Of a stretch of 64,000 nt of DNA, positions 34,398 through 43,029 are shown one piece after another. The stretch comes from Microbacterium oxydans (GTDB taxonomy: Bacteria > Actinomycetota > Actinomycetes > Actinomycetales > Microbacteriaceae). The position numbers were made by a program, and so were the translations under genes. Every line of letters starts with the position of its first letter. Within the stretch, counting starts at the first letter, position 1. The stretch covers positions 372,001 through 436,000 of the forward strand of contig NZ_BJOG01000004.1 in assembly GCF_006540085.1 (NCBI RefSeq). Reading direction: 5' to 3'. A model generated the notes under the pieces. That model saw nothing but the letters and a program-made list of their open reading frames with translations. It made no database searches and was not told where the DNA came from.

Positions 34398-35339
34398 ATG
34401 CCCTTCTCCGGTGAGATCCATGAACGCGTCGCGAATGCGCCGACAGTGCCGCACGGCCTGCCGTTGGTGCTGCTTCTGACCGGTTTCACGGACGCGGGAA
34501 GCGCCGTCTCCGGCTTGATCGATCACCTTCGGGAGACCGCATCCCCTGAGCCCGTCGTCGTGTTCGACAACGACGCACTGCTCGACTATCGGGCGCGCCG
34601 CCCTGTGATCTCCTTCGACCAGGACCACCTGACCGAGTTCAAGCCGCCGAGGCTCGAACTGTCGCTCGCGACGGACGCACTCGGTCGTCCGTTCCTGCTG
34701 CTCGCCGGATACGAGCCGGATTTCGCATGGAATCGTTTCGCGAGCACGGTGCTCGCCCTCGCGGCGGAGTTCGAGGTCTCGGGACTGCACTGGGTGCACT
34801 CGATCGCGATGCCCGTTCCGCACACGCGTCCGATCGGCACGACGGTCAGCGGGAATCGGCGTGACCTGACCGTGGCGCACTCCGTATGGCGTCCGCGCAC
34901 GCAGGTGCCTGCGACTGCCGGTCACCTCCTCGAGTTCCGATTCGTCGAGCGTGGGGATGCCTCGGTGGGCTTCGTCCTGCTCGTGCCGCATTACCTCGCG
35001 GAGACGGAGAACCCCGATGCCGTCATCGCGGCAGCGGAGCGTCTGATGGCGTCGACGGGTCTCGTCCTCATCCTGGATTCCGTCCTGGAGCGCCGCGAGG
35101 ACTATCTGGCACGCGTCGATGAGCAGGTCGCCGGGAACGACGAGCTGCAGCAGATGGTCCACAACCTCGAGCGCCGGTACGACGCCTACATGGCGGGGCG
35201 CAACCCCGACGACGACTCCTACGACGAGGGAGGTTTCAGCGAACGGGACCTCCCGAGCGCCGATGAGCTCGCGGCCGAGTTGGAGCGTTACCTGGCCTCT
35301 CGGCCGTCCGGCGACGAAGACAAGCCGGGCCGCGGCTGA
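34398..35339 (+). CDS. PAC2 family protein
   Basis: A 313-aa member of the PAC2 (proteasome-assembly-chaperone-like) family. LVLLLTGFTDAGSAVSGLIDHLRET near residues 22-46 is the family signature, followed by VVVFDNDALLDYRARRPVI and later GLHWVHSIAMPVPHTRP. The C-terminus is acidic and rich in Asp and Glu. The function in bacteria is unproven. It sits upstream of sigA, a conserved actinobacterial neighbourhood. Confidence 0.88.
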   Translation: MPFSGEIHERVANAPTVPHGLPLVLLLTGFTDAGSAVSGLIDHLRETASPEPVVVFDNDALLDYRARRPVISFDQDHLTEFKPPRLELSLATDALGRPFLLLAGYEPDFAWNRFASTVLALAAEFEVSGLHWVHSIAMPVPHTRPIGTTVSGNRRDLTVAHSVWRPRTQVPATAGHLLEFRFVERGDASVGFVLLVPHYLAETENPDAVIAAAERLMASTGLVLILDSVLERREDYLARVDEQVAGNDELQQMVHNLERRYDAYMAGRNPDDDSYDEGGFSERDLPSADELAAELERYLASRPSGDEDKPGRG

Positions 35340-35451
35340 GGTGGCGCGCAGCGGGATTCGCGCGAAGTTCGCCGGAATGCGTCCGCATCGCCACACGTGT
35401 GCGATACTAGGACTCTGACCCGTTGTCAATCAGTGTTTTCGAGCACTGGAC

Positions 35452-35457
35452 TTGACA
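35452..35457 (+). promoter_or_regulatory. Candidate -35 (TTGACA) upstream of sigA
   Basis: TTGACA lies 61 bp before the sigA GTG. A 17-bp spacer would place the -10 at CGAAAT, a poor match, so the assignment is weak. Confidence 0.25.
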
Positions 35458-35518
35458 AGGGTCTTACTAGTGTCCGAAATGTCCCGGGGCTACACAGCAG
35501 CTCCGTGAAAGGCGAAAC

Positions 35519-36757
35519 GTGACTCCTGCCACGACGAAGAACACCCGGACGAAGAAGGCTGCCGAAGAGACGACCGCCGACGCTCCGGTCGCGACCGATG
35601 CGCCCGAGAAGCCCGCGCCCCTGAGCGCGGCGAAGCGTGCTGCCGCGAAGCGCGCCCCCGTCAAGAAGAAGAAGTCCGAGGACGTCGTCGAAGAAGACGA
35701 GTCTCCCGCAGCTGTTGCTGTCGAGGAGGACGAAGACGAGGATGCGAAGCCGGCCTTCACCGAGCCGCTGCCGACCGGCGCGATCGTCATCTCGTCCAAG
35801 GACGACGAAGAGGTCCCGGTCTACTCGACGCAGATCACGGGAGCGACGGCCGACCCGGTCAAGGACTACCTGAAGCAGATCGGAAAGGTCGCACTGCTGA
35901 ACGCGGCCGAAGAGGTCGAGCTCGCGATGCGCATCGAGGCAGGTCTCTTCGCCGAGGAGAAGCTGTCGGCGATGACCCCGGCCGAGAAGACGAGCCAGCT
36001 CGGTCTTGACCTGCAGTGGGTCGCCCGCGACGGCCAGCGCGCGAAGAGCCACCTGCTCGGCGCGAACCTCCGTCTCGTCGTCTCCCTCGCCAAGCGCTAC
36101 ACCGGTCGCGGCATGCAGTTCCTGGATCTGATCCAGGAGGGCAACCTCGGTCTCATCCGCGCCGTCGAGAAGTTCGACTACACCAAGGGCTTCAAGTTCT
36201 CGACCTACGCCACCTGGTGGATCCGTCAGGCGATCACCCGTGCCATGGCCGACCAGGCCCGCACGATCCGCATCCCGGTGCACATGGTCGAGGTCATCAA
36301 CAAGCTCGCCCGCGTGCAGCGGCAGATGCTGCAGGACCTCGGTCGCGAGCCCACTCCGGAAGAGCTGAGCCGCGAGCTCGACATGACCCCGGAGAAGGTC
36401 GTGGAGGTGCAGAAGTACGGCCGCGAGCCGATCTCACTGCACACCCCCCTCGGCGAAGACGGCGACAGCGAGTTCGGTGACCTCATCGAGGACACCGAGG
36501 CCGTGGTCCCCGCCGACGCCGTGGGCTTCACGATGCTGCAGCGTCAGCTCGAGCAGCTCCTCGACTCGCTCTCAGAGCGCGAAGCCGGAGTGATCCGGAT
36601 GCGCTTCGGACTGGGCGACGGTCAGCCGAAGACGCTCGACCAGATCGGTGACACGTTCGGCGTGACGCGTGAGCGCATCCGCCAGATCGAGTCGAAGACG
36701 ATGGCCAAGCTGCGTCACCCGAGCCGCTCGCAGTCCCTGCGGGACTACCTCGAATGA
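35519..36757 (+). CDS. sigA: Primary RNA polymerase sigma factor (SigA/HrdB)
   Basis: A 412-aa sigma-70. A Lys/Ala/Glu-rich N-terminal extension (1-105) precedes region 1.2 ([16 protein letters not shown]). Region 2 has [38 protein letters not shown], region 2.4 [17 protein letters not shown], region 3 and region 4.2 [21 protein letters not shown]. This is the housekeeping sigma factor. GTG start at 35519 with GAAAGG about 7 nt upstream. The following gene overlaps its stop codon. Confidence 0.96.
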   Translation: MTPATTKNTRTKKAAEETTADAPVATDAPEKPAPLSAAKRAAAKRAPVKKKKSEDVVEEDESPAAVAVEEDEDEDAKPAFTEPLPTGAIVISSKDDEEVPVYSTQITGATADPVKDYLKQIGKVALLNAAEEVELAMRIEAGLFAEEKLSAMTPAEKTSQLGLDLQWVARDGQRAKSHLLGANLRLVVSLAKRYTGRGMQFLDLIQEGNLGLIRAVEKFDYTKGFKFSTYATWWIRQAITRAMADQARTIRIPVHMVEVINKLARVQRQMLQDLGREPTPEELSRELDMTPEKVVEVQKYGREPISLHTPLGEDGDSEFGDLIEDTEAVVPADAVGFTMLQRQLEQLLDSLSEREAGVIRMRFGLGDGQPKTLDQIGDTFGVTRERIRQIESKTMAKLRHPSRSQSLRDYLE

Positions 36758-37449
36758 GCCAGGCGAACGACGGCAAGGCCCTCGAGGCGAGTGTCGACGG
36801 CAAGAGCTATGCGCGCATCCCGCTGCGCACCCGCGTGGTCATGCCCCAGGACGACCTGGACGCGATCATCAGCGAGTACGCGAAGGATGCCGTCCAGCCG
36901 GGCGACCTCCTCTTCGTGACCGAGAAGATCGTGGCCATCACGCAGGGGCGGTCCTACCGCCTCGACGAGATCAAGCCCCGGAAGCTCGCGCTCTTCCTCT
37001 CGAAGTACGTCACTCGCACGCCCTACGGCATCGGTCTCGGCATGCCGGAGACGATGGAGATGGCCTTGCGGGAGTGCGGTACTCCGCGCATCCTGTTCGC
37101 CTCCGCGGTCGCGGCCGTGACCAAGGCCTTCGGCCGTCGCGGCGACTTCTACCGCATCGCCGGCGACAAGGCACGGGCGATCGACGGTCCGACCAAGCAC
37201 ACCATTCCTCCGTACAACGAGGCTGTGGTTCTCGGCCCCAAGGATCCCGATGGCGTGGCTGCTCGTCTGAAGGCGCTCATCGGAGGTCAGGCAGAGGTCG
37301 CCGTCGTGGACATCAACGACCTCGGCGGGAACATCCTCGGCTCGACTCTCGACAAGGCGGGCGAGCAGCGTCTCGTCAGGATCCTCGGCGACAACCCGCT
37401 CGGTCAGGGGCTGGAGTCGACGCCGCTCGGCATCGTTCGCGAAGTCTGA
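36754..37449 (+). CDS. Coenzyme F420:L-glutamate ligase-like (CofE family) protein
   Basis: A 231-aa CofE-like protein. [41 protein letters not shown] and [18 protein letters not shown] are the typical segments. True CofE adds glutamates to F420-0. Nothing else from F420 biosynthesis is nearby and many actinobacteria lack the pathway, so the ligand could be another substrate. The ATG overlaps the sigA stop (ATGA), so the gene is translationally coupled to sigA. A strong hairpin follows. Confidence 0.8.
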   Translation: MSQANDGKALEASVDGKSYARIPLRTRVVMPQDDLDAIISEYAKDAVQPGDLLFVTEKIVAITQGRSYRLDEIKPRKLALFLSKYVTRTPYGIGLGMPETMEMALRECGTPRILFASAVAAVTKAFGRRGDFYRIAGDKARAIDGPTKHTIPPYNEAVVLGPKDPDGVAARLKALIGGQAEVAVVDINDLGGNILGSTLDKAGEQRLVRILGDNPLGQGLESTPLGIVREV

Positions 37450-37460
37450 GCCCTCCACGA

Positions 37461-37492
37461 AGAATGCCCCCGGATCTCTCCGGGGGCATTCT
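37461..37492. terminator. Hairpin after the sigA operon
   Basis: A perfect 14-bp stem (arm AGAATGCCCCCGGA) with a TCTC loop, between convergent genes. Confidence 0.85.
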
Positions 37493-37506
37493 CGTCTCTG
37501 CGCGTC

Positions 37507-38523
37507 TCAGAAGCCGATGACCTCGCGGTAGCGGGGCTTGTGGCCGGTGCGGATACCGGTCACGCTGGGCTTGTTCTCGTAGACTCCCGCGCCCCAGTTG
37601 CCCTCGACGAGGACCGGCCCGTCGGGGGAGACGACGATGTCCCAGCCGACGTACTGCACCTGAGGCACGACCCGGGCGACCTGGTCGATGAAGGCGCGTA
37701 CCTCGTCCATGTAGGGCAGCTGGAAGTCGGCGATGCGGAAGCCCGAGTCCGGGTGCGTCTCATGGACGTGGCCGTGGGAGTCGTAACCGGCGCCGACCGC
37801 GTGGCCGTTCTCGTCGAGCATGGTGTAGAACCCGCCGAACGTCATCTGGTCGCTCACGGCGCCGCGGCCGAACTTCTGAGCCATGGCGAGGATGTGAGCC
37901 TTCTCGCCGTCGAAGAACGCGGTGATGCGGGTGGTGTTCACCGTGCCGGGGCAGACGGCCGCCAGTGCATCGTGCTGACGGATGACCTCCTCGATGAGGA
38001 GCTCGCCTCGAGCCAGCAACCCGCGGTGGAACTCGTCCCAGTCCTCGATCTCGGCGGCGTGATAGCGATGCACTCCGGTGCCGGCCTGTCCCACCGGCTC
38101 CTTCGTGACGATCGTGCCGAGACGCTGGGTGAGTTCGCGCACGGCCTCGGCGTTCCCCTCCTCGACCACCATCCACTCGCGCTTCAGGAACGGAGAGAAC
38201 TGCTTGTCGAACTCGACCTTGTCCTGGAAGATCCAGCGGTAGTCGGGGTGATCGTAGCGCTGCGAGAGCTGGTTCGAGACCGGATGGGTCATGTACGTGT
38301 CGCGCTCGGCCTTCGTGAGCATGGCGAAGTCGTAGTCGATGTAGTCCTGGAAACCGACGTTGTGACGGGCAGCCGACCAGAGCATGTCGACGACGATCGC
38401 CGGCACGGCTCTGTGGTGCTGAGCGGAGGCCTCCTTGGCGCGTTCCACCACCGATCCGACGTCGATGCGGCGGGCACGTCCCATCAGATAGCGGATGCGG
38501 GGCGCGAGGGAAAGTCGAGACAT
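37507..38523 (-). CDS. ATP-grasp protein (sugar-transfer-associated type)
   Basis: A 338-aa protein of the ATPgrasp_ST type (pfam14397). Recognisable parts are TKEPVGQAGTGVHRY (ATP-binding loop), IEEVIRQHDALAAVCPGTVNTTRI, and the C-terminal metal-binding segment VGWDIVVSPDGPVLVEGNWGAG with the Asp and Glu/Asn ligands. It is probably a carboxylate-amine/thiol ligase; substrates are unknown and family members sit in cell-surface polysaccharide loci. The ATG at 38523 has CTGGAG about 8 nt upstream. The gene is divergent from the racemase-like pair, with an 80-bp shared promoter region. Confidence 0.82.
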   Translation of the reverse strand: MSRLSLAPRIRYLMGRARRIDVGSVVERAKEASAQHHRAVPAIVVDMLWSAARHNVGFQDYIDYDFAMLTKAERDTYMTHPVSNQLSQRYDHPDYRWIFQDKVEFDKQFSPFLKREWMVVEEGNAEAVRELTQRLGTIVTKEPVGQAGTGVHRYHAAEIEDWDEFHRGLLARGELLIEEVIRQHDALAAVCPGTVNTTRITAFFDGEKAHILAMAQKFGRGAVSDQMTFGGFYTMLDENGHAVGAGYDSHGHVHETHPDSGFRIADFQLPYMDEVRAFIDQVARVVPQVQYVGWDIVVSPDGPVLVEGNWGAGVYENKPSVTGIRTGHKPRYREVIGF

Positions 38524-38590
38524 GAGGCTCCAGGGTCGGGGTCCCCTCCAGTCTACGGGGGCGGGCGAGGTCGACCTGGGAGCCGGAAGC

Positions 38591-38596
38591 TAGGCT
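38591..38596 (+). promoter_or_regulatory. -10 box of the split racemase operon, leaderless type
   Basis: TAGGCT, 7 nt, then GTG at 38604. This spacing favours the GTG over the downstream ATG at 38640. Confidence 0.5.
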
Positions 38597-38603
38597 GGAG
38601 GGC

Positions 38604-39308
38604 GTGTGTGAGACGACTTCCAGCTCCCTGCCACGAGCCATGATCTCCCGCGCGGCACTGGCCGCGGGAGCCTCGGCAGCGGTGTCTGCCGGTGGAACGG
38701 TCGCCGACCTCAGGCGCGATGCCTGGGGACACGGCGTCCTCGCCGTCGCCCAGGTCGTGACCGCCGCCGGTGCGGAACGCGTCCTCGTCGACGCGCAGGG
38801 CGAGGTCGAGGCACTGCAGCTAGAGGGCATCCGTGGCGTCACCACCGGTGACCCCGACATCGACCCCAACCTCCTCTACGGTCTCCCCGATGAGAAGGGT
38901 CAGCTCGCGGCTCGGCCGGTGATGCGGCTGGCAGGGCGGGTGCTGTCCATCAAGCGGCTCCGGCCAGGGGATGCCGTCTCTTACGGCTACACGTATCGAG
39001 CGGAGAAGGAGACCACTGTCGCACTCGTGACGGGCGGCTACGCTCAGGGCATCGTGCGCGCACTCGGCAATCACGCGACCGTGGAGATCCGGGAGACGTC
39101 GATGCCCATCGTGGGGCGCGTCGCCATGGACGTGTGCGTCGTAGACCTCCAGGGCGCAGACATCGATGTCGACAGCGAGGTCACCTACTTCGGAGGCACC
39201 GGTCCGGCCGCATCCGGAGTCACACGTTGGGCGGACATCACCGGGATGACTGCAGCTGAGCTGGTCGCCGTCGCCGGCGCCCACGCCGTGAGGGGGTGGG
39301 AAGCGTGA
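38604..39308 (+). CDS. Truncated alanine-racemase-like protein: C-terminal domain with catalytic Tyr
   Basis: A 234-aa protein. Residues 1-75 resemble the start of an alanine-racemase barrel (ISRAALAAGASAAVSAGG, then LRRDAWGHG), but the PLP Lys is replaced by Arg37, and about 150 residues of the barrel are missing. From about residue 105 there is a full alanine-racemase C-terminal beta-domain: VSYGYTY with Tyr127 (Tyr265 in Geobacillus numbering), GGY with Tyr146, and PIVGRVAMD with Met175-Asp176. On its own it cannot bind PLP normally. The stop overlaps the next gene's start as GTGA. See the paired entry. Confidence 0.85.
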   Translation: MCETTSSSLPRAMISRAALAAGASAAVSAGGTVADLRRDAWGHGVLAVAQVVTAAGAERVLVDAQGEVEALQLEGIRGVTTGDPDIDPNLLYGLPDEKGQLAARPVMRLAGRVLSIKRLRPGDAVSYGYTYRAEKETTVALVTGGYAQGIVRALGNHATVEIRETSMPIVGRVAMDVCVVDLQGADIDVDSEVTYFGGTGPAASGVTRWADITGMTAAELVAVAGAHAVRGWEA

Positions 39309-40345
39309 GCCGCCCCGAGGTGCGCCTGAGCAGCAGTATCTTTCGCGCGAACATCGAGGCAGTGCGTGACCGTGTGGCCCCGTCCGCGCTGATGCTCGTG
39401 GTCAAGGACGACGCATACGCGCACGGCCTCTCCTGGGCGGTCAGGTCTGCGGTGGAGGCCGGGATCGACTGGTTCGGCAGCTATGACATCCGCACCGGAC
39501 TCTCCGTCCGCAGACTCGCAGGCGGCGACGCCAGGATCTTCGCCTGGGCGACGTCGACGGACTCGGAGATAGACGATGCGCTGATGCAGCGCCTCGATCT
39601 CGGTGTCGGGACCACCGACTACCTCAGACGGATCATCGCGCGGGCCGAGGCGCTCGGAACGACGGCGCGCGTGCACCTGAAGATCGACACGGGTCTGCAC
39701 CGCAACGGCATCCTGCCGGAGGACTGGGCATCGGCCGTCGACGAAGCGAGACGGGCCGAGCGGGCCGGTGCGCTCGAACTCGAAGGCGTGTGGAGCCACA
39801 TCGCGGAAGCGAGCGACGAGGAAGATGACATCGCGCAAGCCGCTTTCCTCGATGCGGTGCGTATCGTGGGCGAGACCGGATCGGTCCCCGCGGCACTGCA
39901 CTTGACCGCATCCGCGGCATCGTGGTGGCGTCCCGAACTGCGCGGAACGGTCTCGCGCATCGGGGCGTTCTGCTACGGCATCCGGTCGGCAGAGGGGCCG
40001 GAGCTCGAGGGAGTCCGCCCAGCGGCGAGCCTCGTCGCAAAGGTGTCCGCGGTCGACGGAGATCGTGTGACGATCAGCCTCGGCAGCTTCGACGGGCTTC
40101 CCTCCACGCTCTCGGGGAGCCTGGTCGGGACACCGGAAGGAGCCAGGACTCTCGTCTCCATCGGCCACACCTCATCGACAGTCGACGGATGGCGCGGCGC
40201 TGAGGTGGGTGCGGAGGTCGTCGTCTTCGGCGCAGGCGCGCAGGGAGAAGCGTCGGCGACGACCCTCGCCGAGCGGATAGACACCGTGGGAGAAGAGATC
40301 CTCACCCGGCTCACACCGCGTGTGCGAAGAGTCGTCGCCGACTGA
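39305..40345 (+). CDS. Alanine-racemase-like protein: PLP barrel, C-terminal domain lacking catalytic Tyr
   Basis: A 346-aa protein. The barrel keeps the active-site residues of Geobacillus alanine racemase in register: Lys34 (KDDAYAHG; PLP Schiff base), Lys126 and Arg133 in HLKIDTGLHRNG, His165 in WSHIAEA, and Arg218 in SRIGAF. The C-terminal domain is degenerate: ISLGSF puts Leu259 where catalytic Tyr265 belongs, IGH replaces IGY, and no Met-Asp motif is present. The first gene of the pair has exactly those missing features, so the active site may form between the two proteins. GTG start at 39305, coupled to the upstream gene. Confidence 0.87.
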   Translation: MSRPEVRLSSSIFRANIEAVRDRVAPSALMLVVKDDAYAHGLSWAVRSAVEAGIDWFGSYDIRTGLSVRRLAGGDARIFAWATSTDSEIDDALMQRLDLGVGTTDYLRRIIARAEALGTTARVHLKIDTGLHRNGILPEDWASAVDEARRAERAGALELEGVWSHIAEASDEEDDIAQAAFLDAVRIVGETGSVPAALHLTASAASWWRPELRGTVSRIGAFCYGIRSAEGPELEGVRPAASLVAKVSAVDGDRVTISLGSFDGLPSTLSGSLVGTPEGARTLVSIGHTSSTVDGWRGAEVGAEVVVFGAGAQGEASATTLAERIDTVGEEILTRLTPRVRRVVAD

Positions 40346-40419
40346 CCGTCATCGGCTGATCTCGTGCCCGCCGACCGGTTCAGCGGACCGCGGTAAACAG
40401 ACCGGGATCAGCGGAGCGC

Positions 40420-40638
40420 TCAGACCGTCTCGATGAGACGCGCGGTCTCGTCATGCCAGCTGGTGGCGATGCTGCGGAGCTTCTCTTCGTACTTGCGGCC
40501 GTGGTGGGCGCAGAACAGGAGCTCGGATCCGTTGACCTCAGCGGCGATGTACGCCTGAGCGCCGCACGAATCACAGCGATCCATGGCGGTCAGACGGAAC
40601 TCGACAATGGAGGTGTCACGTTCGGTCGTTGCATTCAT
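40420..40638 (-). CDS. DUF7455 small zinc-binding-type protein
   Basis: A 72-aa protein with CDSC and FCAHH pairs (RCDSCGAQAYIAAEVNGSELLFCAHHGRKYEEKL), suggesting a bound metal. The family is common in actinobacteria and uncharacterised. GGAGGCACC upstream of the ATG at 40638 sets the start. It is divergent from parE. Confidence 0.85.
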   Translation of the reverse strand: MNATTERDTSIVEFRLTAMDRCDSCGAQAYIAAEVNGSELLFCAHHGRKYEEKLRSIATSWHDETARLIETV

Positions 40639-40819
40639 CTCGGTGCCTCCTCGGGTGTCGGCTTCGCTGAGCGATTTGGTCAATACAACCACGCGCCACC
40701 TGTACGCATGCCCGGTTTGCGGCGTGTTTCGCTCAGCGCGTACGCGTGGTTTCCCGACTGGCTTCGCGCGGGGAGTGTCTGCGGAGGAGAGGCAGCTCGC
40801 GAGATTAGACTCGGAGATT

Positions 40820-42946
40820 GTGAATGCCGAGTACTCCGCCCATCATCTCCAGGTGCTTGAAGGCCTCGAAGCCGTCCGCAAGCGGCCCGGGATGTACATC
40901 GGGTCGAACGGGTCGCCCGGCCTCATGCACTGCATGTGGGAGATCATCGACAACTCGGTTGACGAGGCGGTCGCGGGCAACGGGACCAAGATCGATATCA
41001 TCCTGCACGCCGATGGCAGCGTCGAGGTCCACGACCGCGGACGTGGTATCCCGGTCGACGTGGAACCGCGCACCGGCCTGACCGGCGTCGAGGTCGTTTA
41101 TACCAAGCTGCACGCAGGCGGGAAGTTCGGAGGTGGGTCGTACGCCGCCTCCGGCGGCCTGCACGGCGTCGGCGCCTCCGTGGTGAACGCACTCTCCGAG
41201 CGCCTCGACGTCGAGGTCGACCGTGGCGGCAAGACTTATGCGATGTCCTTCCACCGCGGGGAGCCCGGCATCTTCGCCGATTCCGGTGAGAAGCGGCCGG
41301 ATGCGCCGTTCACTCCTTTCCAGGAGAACAGCGAGTTGCGCGTGATCGGCAAAGCTCCCCGGGGCGTGACCGGTACCCGTGTCCGCTACTGGGCCGACCG
41401 TCAGATCTTCACCAAGGACGCGGCGTTCCAGCTCTCCGAGCTCGAGACCCGGGCCCGACAGACAGCCTTCCTGGTGCCTGGCCTGGAGATCCTCGTCAAG
41501 GACGAGCGTGCGGCGGGTCAGGTCGTCCCCGTGCCCGACTCCGATGGCGAGACGACCACTCTCGGACCCACCGAGACCTCCTACCTGTACGAGGGCGGAA
41601 TCTCCGAATTCGTCGACTACCTCGCGATCGACCCGCCGATCACGGACAACTGGCGCATTCAGGGAGAGGGCACGTTCAAGGAGACCGTGCCCGTCCTGCA
41701 GCCGGACGGGCACATGGTCGCGACCGAGGTGGAGCGGGTGTGCGCCGTCGACATCGCGCTGCGGTGGGGGACCGGTTACGACACCAAGATCCGCTCGTTC
41801 GTCAACATCATCTCCACGCCGAAGGGCGGCACGCACCAGCAGGGCTTCGAGCAGGAGCTGCTCAAGGTGCTCCGCGCGCAGGTGGAGCAGAACGCCCGAC
41901 GTCTGAAGGTCGGCAACGACAAGCTCGAGAAGGACGATGTACTCGCCGGGCTGACGGCCGTCCTCACGGTGAACGTGCCCGAACCGCAGTTCGAGGGTCA
42001 GACGAAGGAGATCCTCGGAACCCCCGCCGTGCGGCAGATCGTGGCTCAGGTGCTCCGCAAGGACCTGGCTGAGCGCTTCGGCTCGACCAAGCGCGACGAC
42101 AAGATCCAGGCGTCGCAGCTGCTCGACAAGGTCGTCTCGGAGATGAAGGCCCGCGTCTCGGCGCGCGCGCACAAGGAGACCCAGCGCCGCAAGAACGCGC
42201 TCGAGTCCTCGACTCTTCCGACGAAGCTCGTCGACTGCCGCACGAACGACGTCGAACGCAGCGAGCTCTTCATCGTGGAGGGCGACTCGGCCCTCGGCAC
42301 CGCGAAGAACGCGCGCAACAGCGAGTTCCAGGCGCTGCTGCCCATCCGGGGCAAGATCCTCAACGTGCAGAAGGCATCCGTGGGCGACATGCTCTCGAAC
42401 ACCGAATGCGCGTCGATCATCCAGGTGATCGGTGCAGGCTCAGGTCGGACGTTCGACATCGACGCAGCCCGCTACGGCAAGATCATCCTCATGAGCGACG
42501 CCGATGTCGACGGCGCGCACATCCGCACCCTGCTGCTGACCCTGTTCTTCCGCTACATGCGGCCGTTGATCGAGCATGGTCGCGTGTTCGCCGCCGTGCC
42601 GCCTCTGCACCGGATCATCGTGATCAATCCGGGGTCGAAACCGAACGAGACGATCTACACGTACAGCGAGCAGGAGATGCACGCGTTGTTGGCGAAGCTC
42701 CGCAAGGCGGGCAAGCGCTGGCACGAGCCGATCCAGCGCTACAAGGGCCTCGGAGAGATGGACGCCGAGCAGCTGGCGAACACCACCATGGACAGGTCGG
42801 GTCGTCTGCTGCGTCGCGTGCGGATGGAGGACGCGGAAGCAGCCGGGCGCGTGTTCGAGCTCCTCATGGGGAACGAGGTGGCTCCGCGCCGCGAGTTCAT
42901 CATCGACTCCTCCGACCGATTGTCGCGCGAGTCGATCGACGCCTGA
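40820..42946 (+). CDS. parE: DNA topoisomerase IV subunit B
   Basis: A 708-aa ATPase subunit. The GHKL ATP site has EIIDNSVDEAV and GGLHGVGASVVNAL. The TOPRIM domain has EGDSALGTAKNARNSEFQALLP, and SDADVDGAHIRTLLLTLFFR. EGDSALGT rather than EGDSAGGS is the usual ParE-type spelling. The convergent parC neighbour supports topoisomerase IV over gyrase. GTG start at 40820, where ParE similarity begins (NAEYSAHHLQVLEGLEAVR), preceded by GGAG and by TAGACT. The much longer frame upstream is not conserved. Confidence 0.94.
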   Translation: MNAEYSAHHLQVLEGLEAVRKRPGMYIGSNGSPGLMHCMWEIIDNSVDEAVAGNGTKIDIILHADGSVEVHDRGRGIPVDVEPRTGLTGVEVVYTKLHAGGKFGGGSYAASGGLHGVGASVVNALSERLDVEVDRGGKTYAMSFHRGEPGIFADSGEKRPDAPFTPFQENSELRVIGKAPRGVTGTRVRYWADRQIFTKDAAFQLSELETRARQTAFLVPGLEILVKDERAAGQVVPVPDSDGETTTLGPTETSYLYEGGISEFVDYLAIDPPITDNWRIQGEGTFKETVPVLQPDGHMVATEVERVCAVDIALRWGTGYDTKIRSFVNIISTPKGGTHQQGFEQELLKVLRAQVEQNARRLKVGNDKLEKDDVLAGLTAVLTVNVPEPQFEGQTKEILGTPAVRQIVAQVLRKDLAERFGSTKRDDKIQASQLLDKVVSEMKARVSARAHKETQRRKNALESSTLPTKLVDCRTNDVERSELFIVEGDSALGTAKNARNSEFQALLPIRGKILNVQKASVGDMLSNTECASIIQVIGAGSGRTFDIDAARYGKIILMSDADVDGAHIRTLLLTLFFRYMRPLIEHGRVFAAVPPLHRIIVINPGSKPNETIYTYSEQEMHALLAKLRKAGKRWHEPIQRYKGLGEMDAEQLANTTMDRSGRLLRRVRMEDAEAAGRVFELLMGNEVAPRREFIIDSSDRLSRESIDA

Positions 42947-42962
42947 GACGTCAGACGAAAGA

Positions 42963-42992
42963 AAGCCGGCCCGGTGCAGACCGGGCCGGCTT
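42963..42992. terminator. Bidirectional hairpin between parE and parC
   Basis: A 12-bp perfect stem (arm AAGCCGGCCCGG) with a TGCAGA loop, flanked by GAAA on one side and a short pyrimidine run (TTCCTTTC) on the other. Confidence 0.85.
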
Positions 42993-43029
42993 CCTTTCGC
43001 TCTCACGCGGTCGGACCGCTCGCCTGTGC

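Noticed and set aside
40583..40819. N-terminal extension of parE
   Set aside because: The extra region is antisense to the DUF7455 gene and unrelated to ParE, whose conserved sequence begins at the GTG at 40820.
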